From contig WGNG01000010.1 in the NCBI GenBank assembly GCA_016124675.1, positions 76,634-116,567 on the forward strand: a stretch of 39,934 nucleotides of DNA, in the 5' to 3' direction. The notes below the pieces were generated by a model. It saw only the letters and a list, made by a program, of their open reading frames with translations, was not told the DNA's origin and ran no database searches. This document shows, in pieces, positions 1 through 9,722 of the stretch. Position 1 is the stretch's first letter, and each line of letters starts with the position of its first letter. Position numbers and translations under genes: made by a program. The stretch is from Alphaproteobacteria bacterium (GTDB lineage: Bacteria > Pseudomonadota > Alphaproteobacteria > Caulobacterales > Maricaulaceae).

Positions 1-1530
1 CACCCACTCATACACCGCCGCCGGACAATAACGCGCCGACGGGCCGCCATAGACCTTGAGCTCGCTCTGCTTTTGCAAGTCCATGTCGGCGACCTTGAGG
101 TGGACCGGCTGATCCTCCTCATGATTGGTGTTGGACACAAAGACCGAGGACAAACGGTCAAACGTCAGAACGCCGTCGGGCTTGGGATAATGGATCAGCT
201 TGCAGTCGGCTGCCGGCTTGGTCGCCGCATAATCGGGTCCGCCATGGCCCATCGTGCCGAACAGCGAGAAGCCGGGGATCAGACGGTTCGTCCACATGTC
301 CATCCCGCCCAGCGCCACGCCCAGCACCGTGCCGAACCTGGACCACATCGGCTTGACGTTGCGCACGGCCTTGAGCTCCGCGCGCACCCAGCTCTTTTCG
401 TAAGCCGCTTCGTAGGCCTCCAGCGTGTCATGGGCGCGCCCCCCGGCCAGCGCCGCAGCCACCGCTTCCGCCGCCATCATGCCGGTCTTCATGGCGTTAT
501 GGCTGCCCTTGATGCGCGGCACATTGACGAATCCGGCCGAGCACCCGATCAGCGCCCCGCCGGGGAAGGCGAGCTTGGGGACGGACTGGAACCCGCCCTC
601 GGTGATCGCGCGCGCGCCATAGGACAGGCGCTCGGCGCCCTCAAACAGCGGCGCGATCTCGGGATGGGTCTTGAAGCGCTGGAACTCGCCGAACGGAAAC
701 AGGTGCGGGTTCTTGTAATTGAGGTGAACCACGAAACCGACAGACACCAGATTGTCGCCGAAATGATAGATGAACGATCCGCCGCCCGTTGAGTTGTCCA
801 GCGGCCAGCCCATGGTGTGCTGGACCAGGCCCTTGCGGTGGTTCTCCGGCTTCACGCGCCAGAGCTCCTTCATGCCGAGGCCGTATTTCTGCGGCTCGCG
901 GCCCTTGTCCAGTCCATAGGCGCGGATCAGCTGCTTGGACAAATTCCCGCGCGCGCCCTCGCCAATCAGCGTGTATTTGGCGCGCAGCTCCATGCCGGGC
1001 TGATAGGACTCCTTGGGCGAGCCGTCCTTGGCCACGCCCATATCGCCAGTGATCACGCCCTTGATGACGCCGTCTTCCTCGATATAGCTGGCCGCCGGGA
1101 AGCCGGGATAAATCTCCACGCCCAGCGCTTCGGCCTTTTCGCCCAGCCAGCGGCAGACATTGCCCAGGGAGCCGACGAAGCAGCCGTGATTATGCATGAA
1201 CTCCGGCATGGTGAAGCCCGGGATCGTCGCCGAACCCGCCTCGCCCAGCATCACGAACTTGTCTTCGGTGACCTCGGTGTCGAACGGGTGTGACGCATCA
1301 TCGCGCCAGTCGGGCAGCAGCTCGTTGAGCGCCTTGGGATCGAGCACCGCGCCGGACAGGATGTGGGCGCCGACCTCGGAGCCTTTTTCCAGCACCGCCA
1401 CCGACACGTCCTGCCCGGCGGCCTGCGCCACCTGTTTCAGCCGGATCGCCGCCGCGAGGCCCGCCGGGCCGGCGCCAACGATGACGACGTCATATTCCAT
1501 GGCTTCGCGCTCAATCGACTGATCGGCCAA
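1..1530 (-). CDS. Electron transfer flavoprotein-ubiquinone oxidoreductase (C-terminus beyond window edge)
   Basis: Inner-membrane-associated flavoprotein that passes electrons from reduced ETF (from acyl-CoA and amino-acid dehydrogenases) to ubiquinone. The first residues after an in-frame ATG at 1500 read MEYDVVIVGAGPAGLAAAIR, the GxGxxG dinucleotide fold that binds FAD. The frame stays open to the left edge, where it ends in CPAAVYEWV. That is the family's CPAGVYE element, which carries the first 4Fe-4S ligand. The other three cysteines and about 40 residues lie outside the window. I place the start at TTG 1530: AGGAGG sits 5-6 bases upstream, and the resulting extension (LADQSIEREA) resembles the SxxERExMEYD start of homologues. 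The gene is divergent from the uracil-DNA glycosylase gene. Identity is strong; only the TTG start is open to question. Confidence 0.93.
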   Translation of the reverse strand, partial: MADQSIEREAMEYDVVIVGAGPAGLAAAIRLKQVAQAAGQDVSVAVLEKGSEVGAHILSGAVLDPKALNELLPDWRDDASHPFDTEVTEDKFVMLGEAGSATIPGFTMPEFMHNHGCFVGSLGNVCRWLGEKAEALGVEIYPGFPAASYIEEDGVIKGVITGDMGVAKDGSPKESYQPGMELRAKYTLIGEGARGNLSKQLIRAYGLDKGREPQKYGLGMKELWRVKPENHRKGLVQHTMGWPLDNSTGGGSFIYHFGDNLVSVGFVVHLNYKNPHLFPFGEFQRFKTHPEIAPLFEGAERLSYGARAITEGGFQSVPKLAFPGGALIGCSAGFVNVPRIKGSHNAMKTGMMAAEAVAAALAGGRAHDTLEAYEAAYEKSWVRAELKAVRNVKPMWSRFGTVLGVALGGMDMWTNRLIPGFSLFGTMGHGGPDYAATKPAADCKLIHYPKPDGVLTFDRLSSVFVSNTNHEEDQPVHLKVADMDLQKQSELKVYGGPSARYCPAAVYEWV

Positions 1531-1672
1531 TCTCGCCTCCTGCTGACACTGCTCGTTGCTACGCGCGCAGCGCCGTGTCTGGCGCGCGCCTTCAACCCGT
1601 CTTAGCCTAGGGTCTCCTGATGAGCTAGGGCGAACCCCGCCCTGCGCCACATCGCTTGCAGAGCCCCGGCCG

Positions 1673-2497
1673 ATGTCGCTTCCCCTGAGCCCGGATGATG
1701 TCCGTGTCCTGAAAAGTCTCACCCATTGGTGGGAGCAGGCGGGAATCGAGCCTCTGGCGCCCCTGCCCGAAGCGCGCCCGTCCGGCCGGCCCGCCCGCCC
1801 TGCGGCGCCGCAGCGGTCTGATACGCCCGCGCCCGCCTCGTCCCGCGCCACGCCGCAAGCGGCCCGCGCAGCCGGGTTCGGCGCGCCGCCGCCTCATGAG
1901 GACGCCCGCGCCGTGGCCGCCCGGGCCGGTACGCTGGACGCGCTCAAAGCCGCCCTCACCGGCTATGACGGCTGCACGCTGAAGGTCACCGCCACCCGGC
2001 TTGTGTTCGCGCGCGGCAATCCCGAGGCGCGGGTGATGGTCGTCGGCGAGGCGCCCGGGCGCGAGGAGGATATCGCCGGCGCGCCTTTTGTCGGCAGGTC
2101 CGGCCAGCTGCTGGACCGCATGCTGGGCGCCATCGGCCTGGGTCCGGAGGATGTTTACATCAGCAATGTCGTGTTCTGGCGCCCGCCCGGCAATCGCAAG
2201 CCGACTGACGCCGAGATCGCCGCCTGCCGCCCCTTCGCCGAGCGCCATATCGCCCTGGTCAAGCCCGAGTTTCTGGTGTTGGCCGGCGGCATCGCGGCCC
2301 AGTCCATGCTGCGCGTCAATGACGGCATCACTGCCCTGCGCGGGCGCTGGAGCGAGTTCACGCCGGAGGGCGGCGCGCCGATCCCGGCCTTGCCCGTCTA
2401 CCACCCGGCCTTCCTTTTGCGCCGTCCGCAGGAAAAGGCGCGGGCCTGGGAGGATTTGCTGAGCCTCAAGGCGCGGCTTGACGGCCAGGACGCTTGA
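1673..2497 (+). CDS. Uracil-DNA glycosylase, family 4-like, lacking the Fe-S cysteine pattern
   Basis: Removes uracil from DNA as the first step of base excision repair. The 274-residue product has a Pro/Ala-rich, probably disordered segment (about 35-75), then the catalytic domain. Visible motifs are [11 protein letters not shown] (motif A), [14 protein letters not shown], the [14 protein letters not shown] segment and [10 protein letters not shown] (motif B). Classic family-4 enzymes hold a 4Fe-4S cluster with four cysteines. This protein has only two, in YDGCTLK and AACRPF, so the cluster is probably absent, as in related alphaproteobacterial enzymes. The open frame extends upstream to 1556, but that part is unlike the family and enters the divergent promoter region, so I start at ATG 1673. 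The 3' end overlaps the convergent glycosyltransferase by 32 bases. Confidence 0.88.
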   Translation: MSLPLSPDDVRVLKSLTHWWEQAGIEPLAPLPEARPSGRPARPAAPQRSDTPAPASSRATPQAARAAGFGAPPPHEDARAVAARAGTLDALKAALTGYDGCTLKVTATRLVFARGNPEARVMVVGEAPGREEDIAGAPFVGRSGQLLDRMLGAIGLGPEDVYISNVVFWRPPGNRKPTDAEIAACRPFAERHIALVKPEFLVLAGGIAAQSMLRVNDGITALRGRWSEFTPEGGAPIPALPVYHPAFLLRRPQEKARAWEDLLSLKARLDGQDA

Positions 2498-3065
2498 GAT
2501 CACCCGCCTCATCCACATCCCGCAAGGCCCGCAGCCGCACGATGGACAGCCCGCAGGCAGCCAGGCGCCCTTCCAGATCGGCGCGCGTTTCACCATGGGA
2601 CCAGCGCACACCCTCAAACAATCCGCGCGGCGCCGGACCGTTGAGCGCCAGCAGCCAGTAGCCGCCATCCTCGGCCGGACCGATCACCGCGTCATGGCGT
2701 TTCAGCCGGGCGAAGGCTTGGGCGATGTCGCCGCGCGTCACGTCCGGCGCATCAGTGCCGATCACGCAGACCGGCCCTCGGCCCTCAAAAACCCGCGCCT
2801 GGCGCGCGCCCAGATCGCCGCCGCCCTGCCCTGCCCGCGCCACCCATCGCGGCCAGACGCCGGGGAAGCACCGCGCCACAGCCCGGTCCGGCGCAACCGC
2901 GAGCATGATGCGCCAGCGCGGATCATCCAGGCGGCGCACCAGCTGCGCCGTCATGGCGCGGTAGATCCGCCAGGCGCTGACCTTGCCGATGCCGCGCGCC
3001 AGGCGCGTCTTGGCGCCGCCGATCACCGGCGCCTTGGCGAAGATCACCAGCAGCGGGCGCGTCAT
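2466..3065 (-). CDS. TIGR04282-family glycosyltransferase (DUF2064)
   Basis: A 199-residue GT-A-like protein starting [20 protein letters not shown], with the IGTDAPDV motif (about residues 101-108) and the [15 protein letters not shown] block typical of DUF2064/TIGR04282 proteins. These are usually annotated as arsenosugar-biosynthesis-associated glycosyltransferases and commonly sit beside a TIGR04283 protein, as here. The start ATG overlaps the stop of the upstream partner by four bases (3062-3065), so the two are probably translationally coupled. The acceptor substrate cannot be told from sequence, and no arsenic genes are visible nearby. The gene is convergent with, and overlaps, the uracil-DNA glycosylase gene. 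Confidence 0.85.
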   Translation of the reverse strand: MTRPLLVIFAKAPVIGGAKTRLARGIGKVSAWRIYRAMTAQLVRRLDDPRWRIMLAVAPDRAVARCFPGVWPRWVARAGQGGGDLGARQARVFEGRGPVCVIGTDAPDVTRGDIAQAFARLKRHDAVIGPAEDGGYWLLALNGPAPRGLFEGVRWSHGETRADLEGRLAACGLSIVRLRALRDVDEAGDLKRPGRQAAP

Positions 3066-3766
3066 GCGCGGTAGGCTGCCGCCAGCCGCGCCGGGTCCGC
3101 GCCCATGAAATACCGCCCCAGCAGAATGAGATTGCGCCGCGACCTTCGCCCATAGCCTTGCGCGCGGAACTTGTCCGCACTGGTGACCGCCGCGCTGCGC
3201 AGGGCCACAAGCCGGCGCGCGCCGATGCGGCGGACAATATCCACATCCTCGAACAATTCCATGGGCTTGTACCCGCCGAGCCGGTCATGGAACTGCGCCC
3301 CGATCAACAGGCCCTGATCGCCATAGGGCAGCGCGAACAGCCGGCACCGCCAGCGCACCGCCGCCTCCAGCCGCCGCGCCGCAGGCGCATGATCATCCAG
3401 CGCAAAACGGAAATACCCAGCCCGGTCACGCCCGGCATGGGTCTCGAAAAACGCCGCCGCCTCACGCGCCCAGCCGGGCTGCAGCACCGTGTCGGCATGC
3501 AGGAATAGGAGCCAGTCTTCCGCGCCGGCGATCGCGCGCGCCGCCTGAGCCCCCGCCGCCAGCTGGGCGCCGCGCCCGCGCGCGCCGGTGACGATCTGGC
3601 AGCCCGCCTTGCGCGCGATCTCCAGCGTCGCGTCACTGGACCCGCCATCACTGATGATCACGGCGCGCAACAGCCCCGCCCGGCGCGCCGGCGACAGGCT
3701 GTCCAGCGTGCGGGCCAGTCCAGCCGCCGCGTTCAGGGTGGGGATGACAACGGCCAGAGCGCTCAT
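3062..3766 (-). CDS. TIGR04283-family glycosyltransferase (GT2 fold)
   Basis: A 234-residue family-2-like glycosyltransferase. It begins MSALAVVIPTLNAAAGLART and shows the GGSSDAT nucleotide-sugar motif, the metal-binding-type LFLHADT (DxD-like) motif at about residues 87-93, and GYKPMELFEDVDIVRR with the catalytic-type acidic ED. The open frame continues far upstream antisense to the radical SAM gene, but homology begins only at ATG 3766, so the long 581-residue reading is rejected. It is the first gene of a two-gene unit with the TIGR04282 partner and is divergent from the radical SAM gene. Family membership is clear; the product made is unknown. Confidence 0.86.
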   Translation of the reverse strand: MSALAVVIPTLNAAAGLARTLDSLSPARRAGLLRAVIISDGGSSDATLEIARKAGCQIVTGARGRGAQLAAGAQAARAIAGAEDWLLFLHADTVLQPGWAREAAAFFETHAGRDRAGYFRFALDDHAPAARRLEAAVRWRCRLFALPYGDQGLLIGAQFHDRLGGYKPMELFEDVDIVRRIGARRLVALRSAAVTSADKFRAQGYGRRSRRNLILLGRYFMGADPARLAAAYRA

Positions 3767-3853
3767 GAGGCCATGTTTGAACCGTGCGCCCCGGTGAAAG
3801 TCAACCGGATTTTGTTCTTGCTCCGTTCCGGTTTTGGAGTCAGCTTCAGGGCC

Positions 3854-4963
3854 ATGAGCCCGCCCCCGACCCCCGCCCGCGCCGCCACGCCCCTGCCCGA
3901 GCCCTTGCGCCCGCGCGGGCGGGGCGCGGCGTCCAATGATGCGGGCCGGTTCGAGCGTCACACCCGCGAGCCCACAGATGATGGCTGGAGCGGGGCTGAC
4001 GAGACTGCGCCCAAATTGCGCACCACGCTGATCAGGGACAATGCCCGCACCATTATCAGCCGCAATGACAGCCCCGACATCAGCTTTGACCGCTCGATCA
4101 ATCCCTATCGCGGCTGCGAGCACGGCTGCATCTACTGCTATGCAAGGCCGAGCCACGCGTATTGGGGCTATTCGGCGGGCCTTGATTTTGAAAGCCGGCT
4201 CTTCTTCAAGCCCGGCGCGGCGGACCTTCTCGAAGCCGCTTTGCGCAAGCCCGGCTACCGGCCCGAACCCATCCTCATCGGCGCCAATACCGACGCGTAT
4301 CAGCCGGTGGAGCGCCAGCTGCGCCTGACCCGGCGCCTCTTGGAGGTGTGCCTTGAGTTTCGCCACCCGGTCAGCGTGATCACCAAGTCGGCGGGGATCA
4401 CGCGCGATCTCGACCTTCTCGGCGCGCTGGCCGAACAAGGCCTCACCAAAGCCGCCCTCTCGCTCACCACGCTGGATGCGAGGCTCGCCCGGGCCATGGA
4501 GCCGCGCGCGGCCACACCGGCCCGGCGCCTCTCCACCATCCGCGCCCTGACAAACGCTGGCGTGCCCGTCACCGTCATGACCGCGCCCATCATTCCCGGC
4601 CTCAATGATCACGAGATCGAGGCGCTGCTCGAAGCCGCCGCCGGCGCCGGGGCGCGCGATGCCGGCTATGTCCTCCTGCGCCTGCCGCTGGAGGTGCGCG
4701 ATTTGTTCAAGGACTGGCTCGCCCTCCACCGCCCGAACGGCGCGAGCAAGATCATGAGCCTCATCCGCCAGACCCGCGGCGGCAAGGATTACGACGCCCG
4801 CTGGCATGTGCGCGGCGTCGGCGAAGGCCCCGTCGCTGACCTCATCGCCACCCGCTTCCGCGCCGCCGCGCGCCGGTATGCGCTCGACGGCCCAGGGACG
4901 GCGCTGCGCACCGACCTGTTCCAGCGCCCGCTGGCAGAGAACGCGCAGATGAGTTTGTTCTAG
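3854..4963 (+). CDS. PA0069-family radical SAM protein
   Basis: A 369-residue radical SAM enzyme of the PA0069/spore-photolyase-like group. The cluster motif CEHGCIYC (CX3CX2C, Cys88, Cys92, Cys95) follows the family's DISFDRSINPYRG lead-in and is followed by YARPSHAYWG. Other family blocks are EPILIGANTDAYQPVER, VITKSAGITRDLDLL and the late LRLPLEVRDLFKDWL. The N-terminal 50 residues are basic and proline-rich. I chose ATG 3854 over an in-frame upstream codon at 3773 because the preceding 27 residues do not resemble family members and would overlap the promoter region of the divergent glycosyltransferase. Substrate and reaction are not known for this family. Confidence 0.88.
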   Translation: MSPPPTPARAATPLPEPLRPRGRGAASNDAGRFERHTREPTDDGWSGADETAPKLRTTLIRDNARTIISRNDSPDISFDRSINPYRGCEHGCIYCYARPSHAYWGYSAGLDFESRLFFKPGAADLLEAALRKPGYRPEPILIGANTDAYQPVERQLRLTRRLLEVCLEFRHPVSVITKSAGITRDLDLLGALAEQGLTKAALSLTTLDARLARAMEPRAATPARRLSTIRALTNAGVPVTVMTAPIIPGLNDHEIEALLEAAAGAGARDAGYVLLRLPLEVRDLFKDWLALHRPNGASKIMSLIRQTRGGKDYDARWHVRGVGEGPVADLIATRFRAAARRYALDGPGTALRTDLFQRPLAENAQMSLF

Positions 4964-5016
4964 AGTGCGTTTGCGCGACTCAATTGGCAGGCGCTTGCCT
5001 CACTGCGGGACCACAC

Positions 5017-6790
<1,774 letters not shown>

Positions 6791-6911
6791 GGGCGTACCC
6801 GGGCCTCACCTCCTTTTACCGGTCTGGAGTGCGGGCTGCCTCCCGCTGAGGGCGCGGCAATCGCATTTGCCTTGCATCAATTCGCAAGCCCGCGCTCCAA
6901 GCTGGCGGGCT

Positions 6912-7090
6912 CGGGGATCAATCCTCCCCGTCATTCCATGCTGGAAGAAACCGCAAGGCGATCGCAGGCTGTCAAGGACGACCGAGCTTTGCTCGGTCGC
7001 CGCGCCGCGGCGGCCCGAAGGGCCGTCCTTGACAGCCTGCGATGCTTGCGAGAATGGGCCAGCAAGTATCGACGGGGAAATGGGGTCGCG
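6912..7090 (+). repeat. Structured intergenic repeat, copy A (cloverleaf-forming)
   Basis: The 333-base gap between ccrM and mutY is mostly filled by this element. Its outer stem is a perfect 20-base inverted repeat, ATCGCAGGCTGTCAAGGACG at 6961-6980 against 7024-7043, and pairing continues imperfectly outward (CGCAAGG against CTTGCG). Inside are three short hairpins with three-base loops: ACCGAGC-TTT-GCTCGGT (6981-6997), CGCCGC-GCC-GCGGCG (6998-7012) and GGCCC-GAA-GGGCC (7012-7024). An inverted copy lies at 29712-29870, and partial copies lie at about 31900 and 34396. Several open frames cross it on both strands, but they change frame relative to the repeat and look spurious. No transposase is present. 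Confidence 0.85.
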
Positions 7091-7123
7091 TTTCATTGGA
7101 ACACAGGCCAATGCCCAACCGCC

Positions 7124-8209
7124 CTACCCCAGCGCCGCGCGCACCGCTTTCTTCATGACGCTGGGCAAGCCCGAGGCCGAGAGCGGCTCGGCGGGCGCCC
7201 ATCGCCCCTCCGCATCCGGCCCGCGCCAGCCTGAAGGGGCCTCGGCTGCATAGACATCAAGCTCCAGCGCGAAATGCGTGAACACGTGGGACACCGCCCC
7301 CGCCTCGCGCCAATCCAGCGCCGCAGGCGCCGCCGCTTCAACGGACGGCAACGCCCCGGCATCCTCGATCCACGCACTGCCCGGCGCCTCCAGCATCCCG
7401 CCCAGCAGGCCCTTGTCGGGCCGGGGGCGGACATAGACCTCCCGACGCCCCGCCAGACCGCGCAGGATCACGAACACCAGCCCGTGGCGAACGGGCCGGG
7501 CTTTCTTCGCCGCCTTGACCGGATAGCGCTCCGGATTGCCCGCCGCCCGCGCCGCGCACGCGCCCGCCCACGGGCAGGCATGGCAGGACGGCCCGCGCGG
7601 CGTGCACACCGTCGCGCCCAGATCCATGATCGCCTGCGCATAGTCGCCGGGGCGCACCGGATCGGCCAGCCCAGCGGCATGATCGCGGATCGCGCCCTTG
7701 GCGCCAGGCAGCGGATCGTTGATCGCGAACAGCCGCGTGATCACCCGCTCCACATTGCCATCCACCACGCTGGCGGGCTGGTCGAACGCAGCGGCGCGGA
7801 TCGCGTTGGCGGTGTACTCGCCAATGCCCGGCAGGGCGCGAAGCCCGTCGAGATCGCTGGGGAAGACACCGCCCAGCTCGTTTGAAACCATTTGCGCACA
7901 GGCATGCAGATTGCGCGCGCGGGCGTAATAGCCAAGCCCCGCCCACTGGGCCATCACCTCATCGCGCGGCGCGGCGGCCAGATCGTGCACCGTCGGCCAC
8001 AGCGCCAGAAACCTCGCCCAGTACGGGGTGGCGTGCGGCACCGTCGTCTGCTGCAGCATGATTTCAGACAGCCAGACCGCGTAGGGGTCAGGCGTCACGC
8101 CGCGCGCCCGGTCTTCGGGCCGCACCCGCCAGGGCAGGGTCCGGCCCTCGCGGTCATACCAGTCCAGCAACGCCGCGCGCAGGGCCGGCGCATCCGCGTG
8201 CGAGATCAT
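7124..8209 (-). CDS. mutY: A/G-specific adenine glycosylase MutY
   Basis: Removes adenine mispaired with 8-oxoguanine. Of 361 residues, YAVWLSEIMLQQTTV carries the catalytic Glu49. LPGIGEYTANAIRAAAF is the helix-hairpin-helix, followed by the catalytic Asp in ASVVDGNVERV. The 4Fe-4S loop is CTPRGPSCHACPWAGAC (CX6CX2CX5C). The C-terminal NUDIX-like 8-oxoG recognition domain runs from RHGLVFVIL to the end and includes GLLGGMLEAPGS and HVFTHFALELDVY. The open frame reaches 8320, but homology starts near MISHADAPALRAALLDWY, so I use ATG 8209; ATG 8230 is the alternative. It is divergent from the dciA-smc unit, a neighbourhood also seen in other alphaproteobacteria. Confidence 0.95.
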   Translation of the reverse strand: MISHADAPALRAALLDWYDREGRTLPWRVRPEDRARGVTPDPYAVWLSEIMLQQTTVPHATPYWARFLALWPTVHDLAAAPRDEVMAQWAGLGYYARARNLHACAQMVSNELGGVFPSDLDGLRALPGIGEYTANAIRAAAFDQPASVVDGNVERVITRLFAINDPLPGAKGAIRDHAAGLADPVRPGDYAQAIMDLGATVCTPRGPSCHACPWAGACAARAAGNPERYPVKAAKKARPVRHGLVFVILRGLAGRREVYVRPRPDKGLLGGMLEAPGSAWIEDAGALPSVEAAAPAALDWREAGAVSHVFTHFALELDVYAAEAPSGWRGPDAEGRWAPAEPLSASGLPSVMKKAVRAALG

Positions 8210-8295
8210 GGAAACGGGCGTGAACAGCATGGCGCCTGCGGGTTTGTGGCGGCGCCCGCTTGCCAGAGCGGCGCGCGGGGGCGATCCTTGCCAGC

Positions 8296-8883
8296 ATGAA
8301 ACGCCCGTCTTTTCCGTCAAGCGGCGCGCGCCGCCCCGTCGCAGCCGACGCCGAGGCGAATGCGCAGGCCTGGGCCTGGGCGCAGCGCCATCGCGGACGC
8401 CCCGCCATCGCCCCGCCGCCTGCAGCCGCCGCAGCCCTGGCGCGGGTGCTCAAACCGCTGGCGGTCCACCATGGACCGGGCGTTGCCGAGCTCGCCGAGC
8501 ATTGGGCGGAGATTGTCGGCGCGCCGCTGGCGGCGCACTCAAGACCGGAGAAGATGCAATCAGGCGCGGGCGGCCTCACCTTGGTGGTGCGCGCGCGCGG
8601 ACCGGCGGCCGCCCTTGTGGAGGCGCAGTCAGCGCGCATCCTCGAACGCGTGGCGCGCTATGCCGGGCGGGCGCCGAGGCGCCTGCGCATCGTCCAGGGA
8701 ACGCTGGGCGCAGCGGCCCCGGCCCCGGCGCGCAAGGCGGCGCCCGCGGCGCCGCCCGGTCTGGACACGCGCGCGCAAAGTCTGGATACGATCATGGCTG
8801 AGTTTCAGCGCGCAGTTGAAGAACGCGAAGGCGTACGGCTCAGCCCCGCCGCCTCGCCGCGCCCGCACAGAGAGGCCGAATGA
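8296..8883 (+). CDS. DUF721 (DciA-like) protein
   Basis: A 195-residue protein. The central part (about residues 45-135) matches DUF721: ALARVLKPLAVHHGPGVAELAEHW, the EIVGAPLAAHSRPEKM block, then LTLVVRARGPAAALVEAQSARILERV. DciA proteins of this family help load the replicative helicase DnaB in bacteria without DnaC. That role is inferred here from the family only. The C-terminal 60 residues are Ala/Pro-rich with a predicted helix (TIMAEFQRAVEERE). I start at ATG 8296; the open frame extends to 8260, but the extra residues are not family-like. The stop overlaps the start of the next gene by four bases (8880-8883), so the two are probably coupled. Confidence 0.8.
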   Translation: MKRPSFPSSGARRPVAADAEANAQAWAWAQRHRGRPAIAPPPAAAAALARVLKPLAVHHGPGVAELAEHWAEIVGAPLAAHSRPEKMQSGAGGLTLVVRARGPAAALVEAQSARILERVARYAGRAPRRLRIVQGTLGAAAPAPARKAAPAAPPGLDTRAQSLDTIMAEFQRAVEEREGVRLSPAASPRPHREAE

Positions 8884-9674
8884 TGATGTCCCTGTCACGC
8901 ATGCTCGGCGCTGCGGCGCTCGCCGCAGGCCTGGTGCTCACCGGTTGCGGCGGCGCCACGCCCGAAGGCCGTTCGCAGTTCGAACGCGAGGGCGATTTCG
9001 CCATAGGCCGCCCGGCCGCGCCGCTGACCGTCATCGAATACGCCTCGACGGCCTGTCCGGCCTGCGCCTATTTCCACGCCGAAGGCAAGCCGGTCATCGA
9101 CCGTCATGTCGAGAGCGGCCAGGTGCGCTACGTCTTCCGCGAAATGATCACCGGCATGCCGGCGCTGGCCACCCCCGGCTTCATGCTGGCGCGCTGCGCG
9201 CCCGCTGACCGCTATTTCGACGTGCTGGATCTGTTGTTCGCCCAGCAGCAGGCGCTTGGCGTCGCGCTGCAACAGGGCCAGGGCCGCGCCCAGGCGCAGT
9301 TCCGCACCATCGCGCGCACCGCGGGCCTCAGCGACGCCGAGTTCCAGGCCTGCATGACCAATAACAAGATCTACCAGGCCGTGCTGGACGCCAATGAACA
9401 GGCCAGCCGCGACGGCATACGCGCCACGCCCAGCTTCATCATCAACGGCGTCACCCTGGAATCGGTGGACAATCCGGACGGAGCCCCGGATGCGGGCCGC
9501 CGCCCGTCCCTCGCCTTCGGGATCAATGGCCGGCCCATCAGCGATGACCAGGGCGTGATCGCGCTTGATTACGACGCTGACACGATGGAGCGAATCATCG
9601 CGTACTTCCTGGCTCGCGAAGGTGTCGCCGCTGAACCGGCGGCGCCCGAAGCGTCGGATGGTGACGCCGGATAG
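8880..9674 (+). CDS. DsbA-like thioredoxin-fold lipoprotein
   Basis: A 264-residue exported thiol-disulfide protein. The signal peptide ends in the lipobox LTGC (Cys23), so it should be lipid-anchored facing the periplasm. The thioredoxin domain follows: VIEYASTACPACAYFH with the active-site pair C59-P-A-C62, two further cysteines (ARCAP, QACMTN) and the cis-proline-type ATPSFIINGV. This matches the thioredoxin_4/DsbA family often placed before smc in alphaproteobacteria. It overlaps the DUF721 gene by four bases and precedes smc by 48. The physiological substrate is unknown. The acidic, Ala-rich tail (about 20 residues) is probably disordered. Confidence 0.88.
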   Translation: MMMSLSRMLGAAALAAGLVLTGCGGATPEGRSQFEREGDFAIGRPAAPLTVIEYASTACPACAYFHAEGKPVIDRHVESGQVRYVFREMITGMPALATPGFMLARCAPADRYFDVLDLLFAQQQALGVALQQGQGRAQAQFRTIARTAGLSDAEFQACMTNNKIYQAVLDANEQASRDGIRATPSFIINGVTLESVDNPDGAPDAGRRPSLAFGINGRPISDDQGVIALDYDADTMERIIAYFLAREGVAAEPAAPEASDGDAG

Positions 9675-9722
9675 ACCTTTGGGCCCTGCACAGGGCGGGC
9701 GGCGGCGTGAACGGAGGGTGTG

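Noticed and set aside
3767-4807. Upstream extension of the TIGR04283 glycosyltransferase frame to a 581-residue protein
   Set aside because: The extra part is antisense to the radical SAM gene and has no family-like sequence; homology starts at ATG 3766.
6806-7111. Open frames across the structured repeat, also at 29575-30024 and 31579-31995, sharing peptide fragments
   Set aside because: The shared peptides reflect the repeat itself; frames differ in length and have no support as genes.
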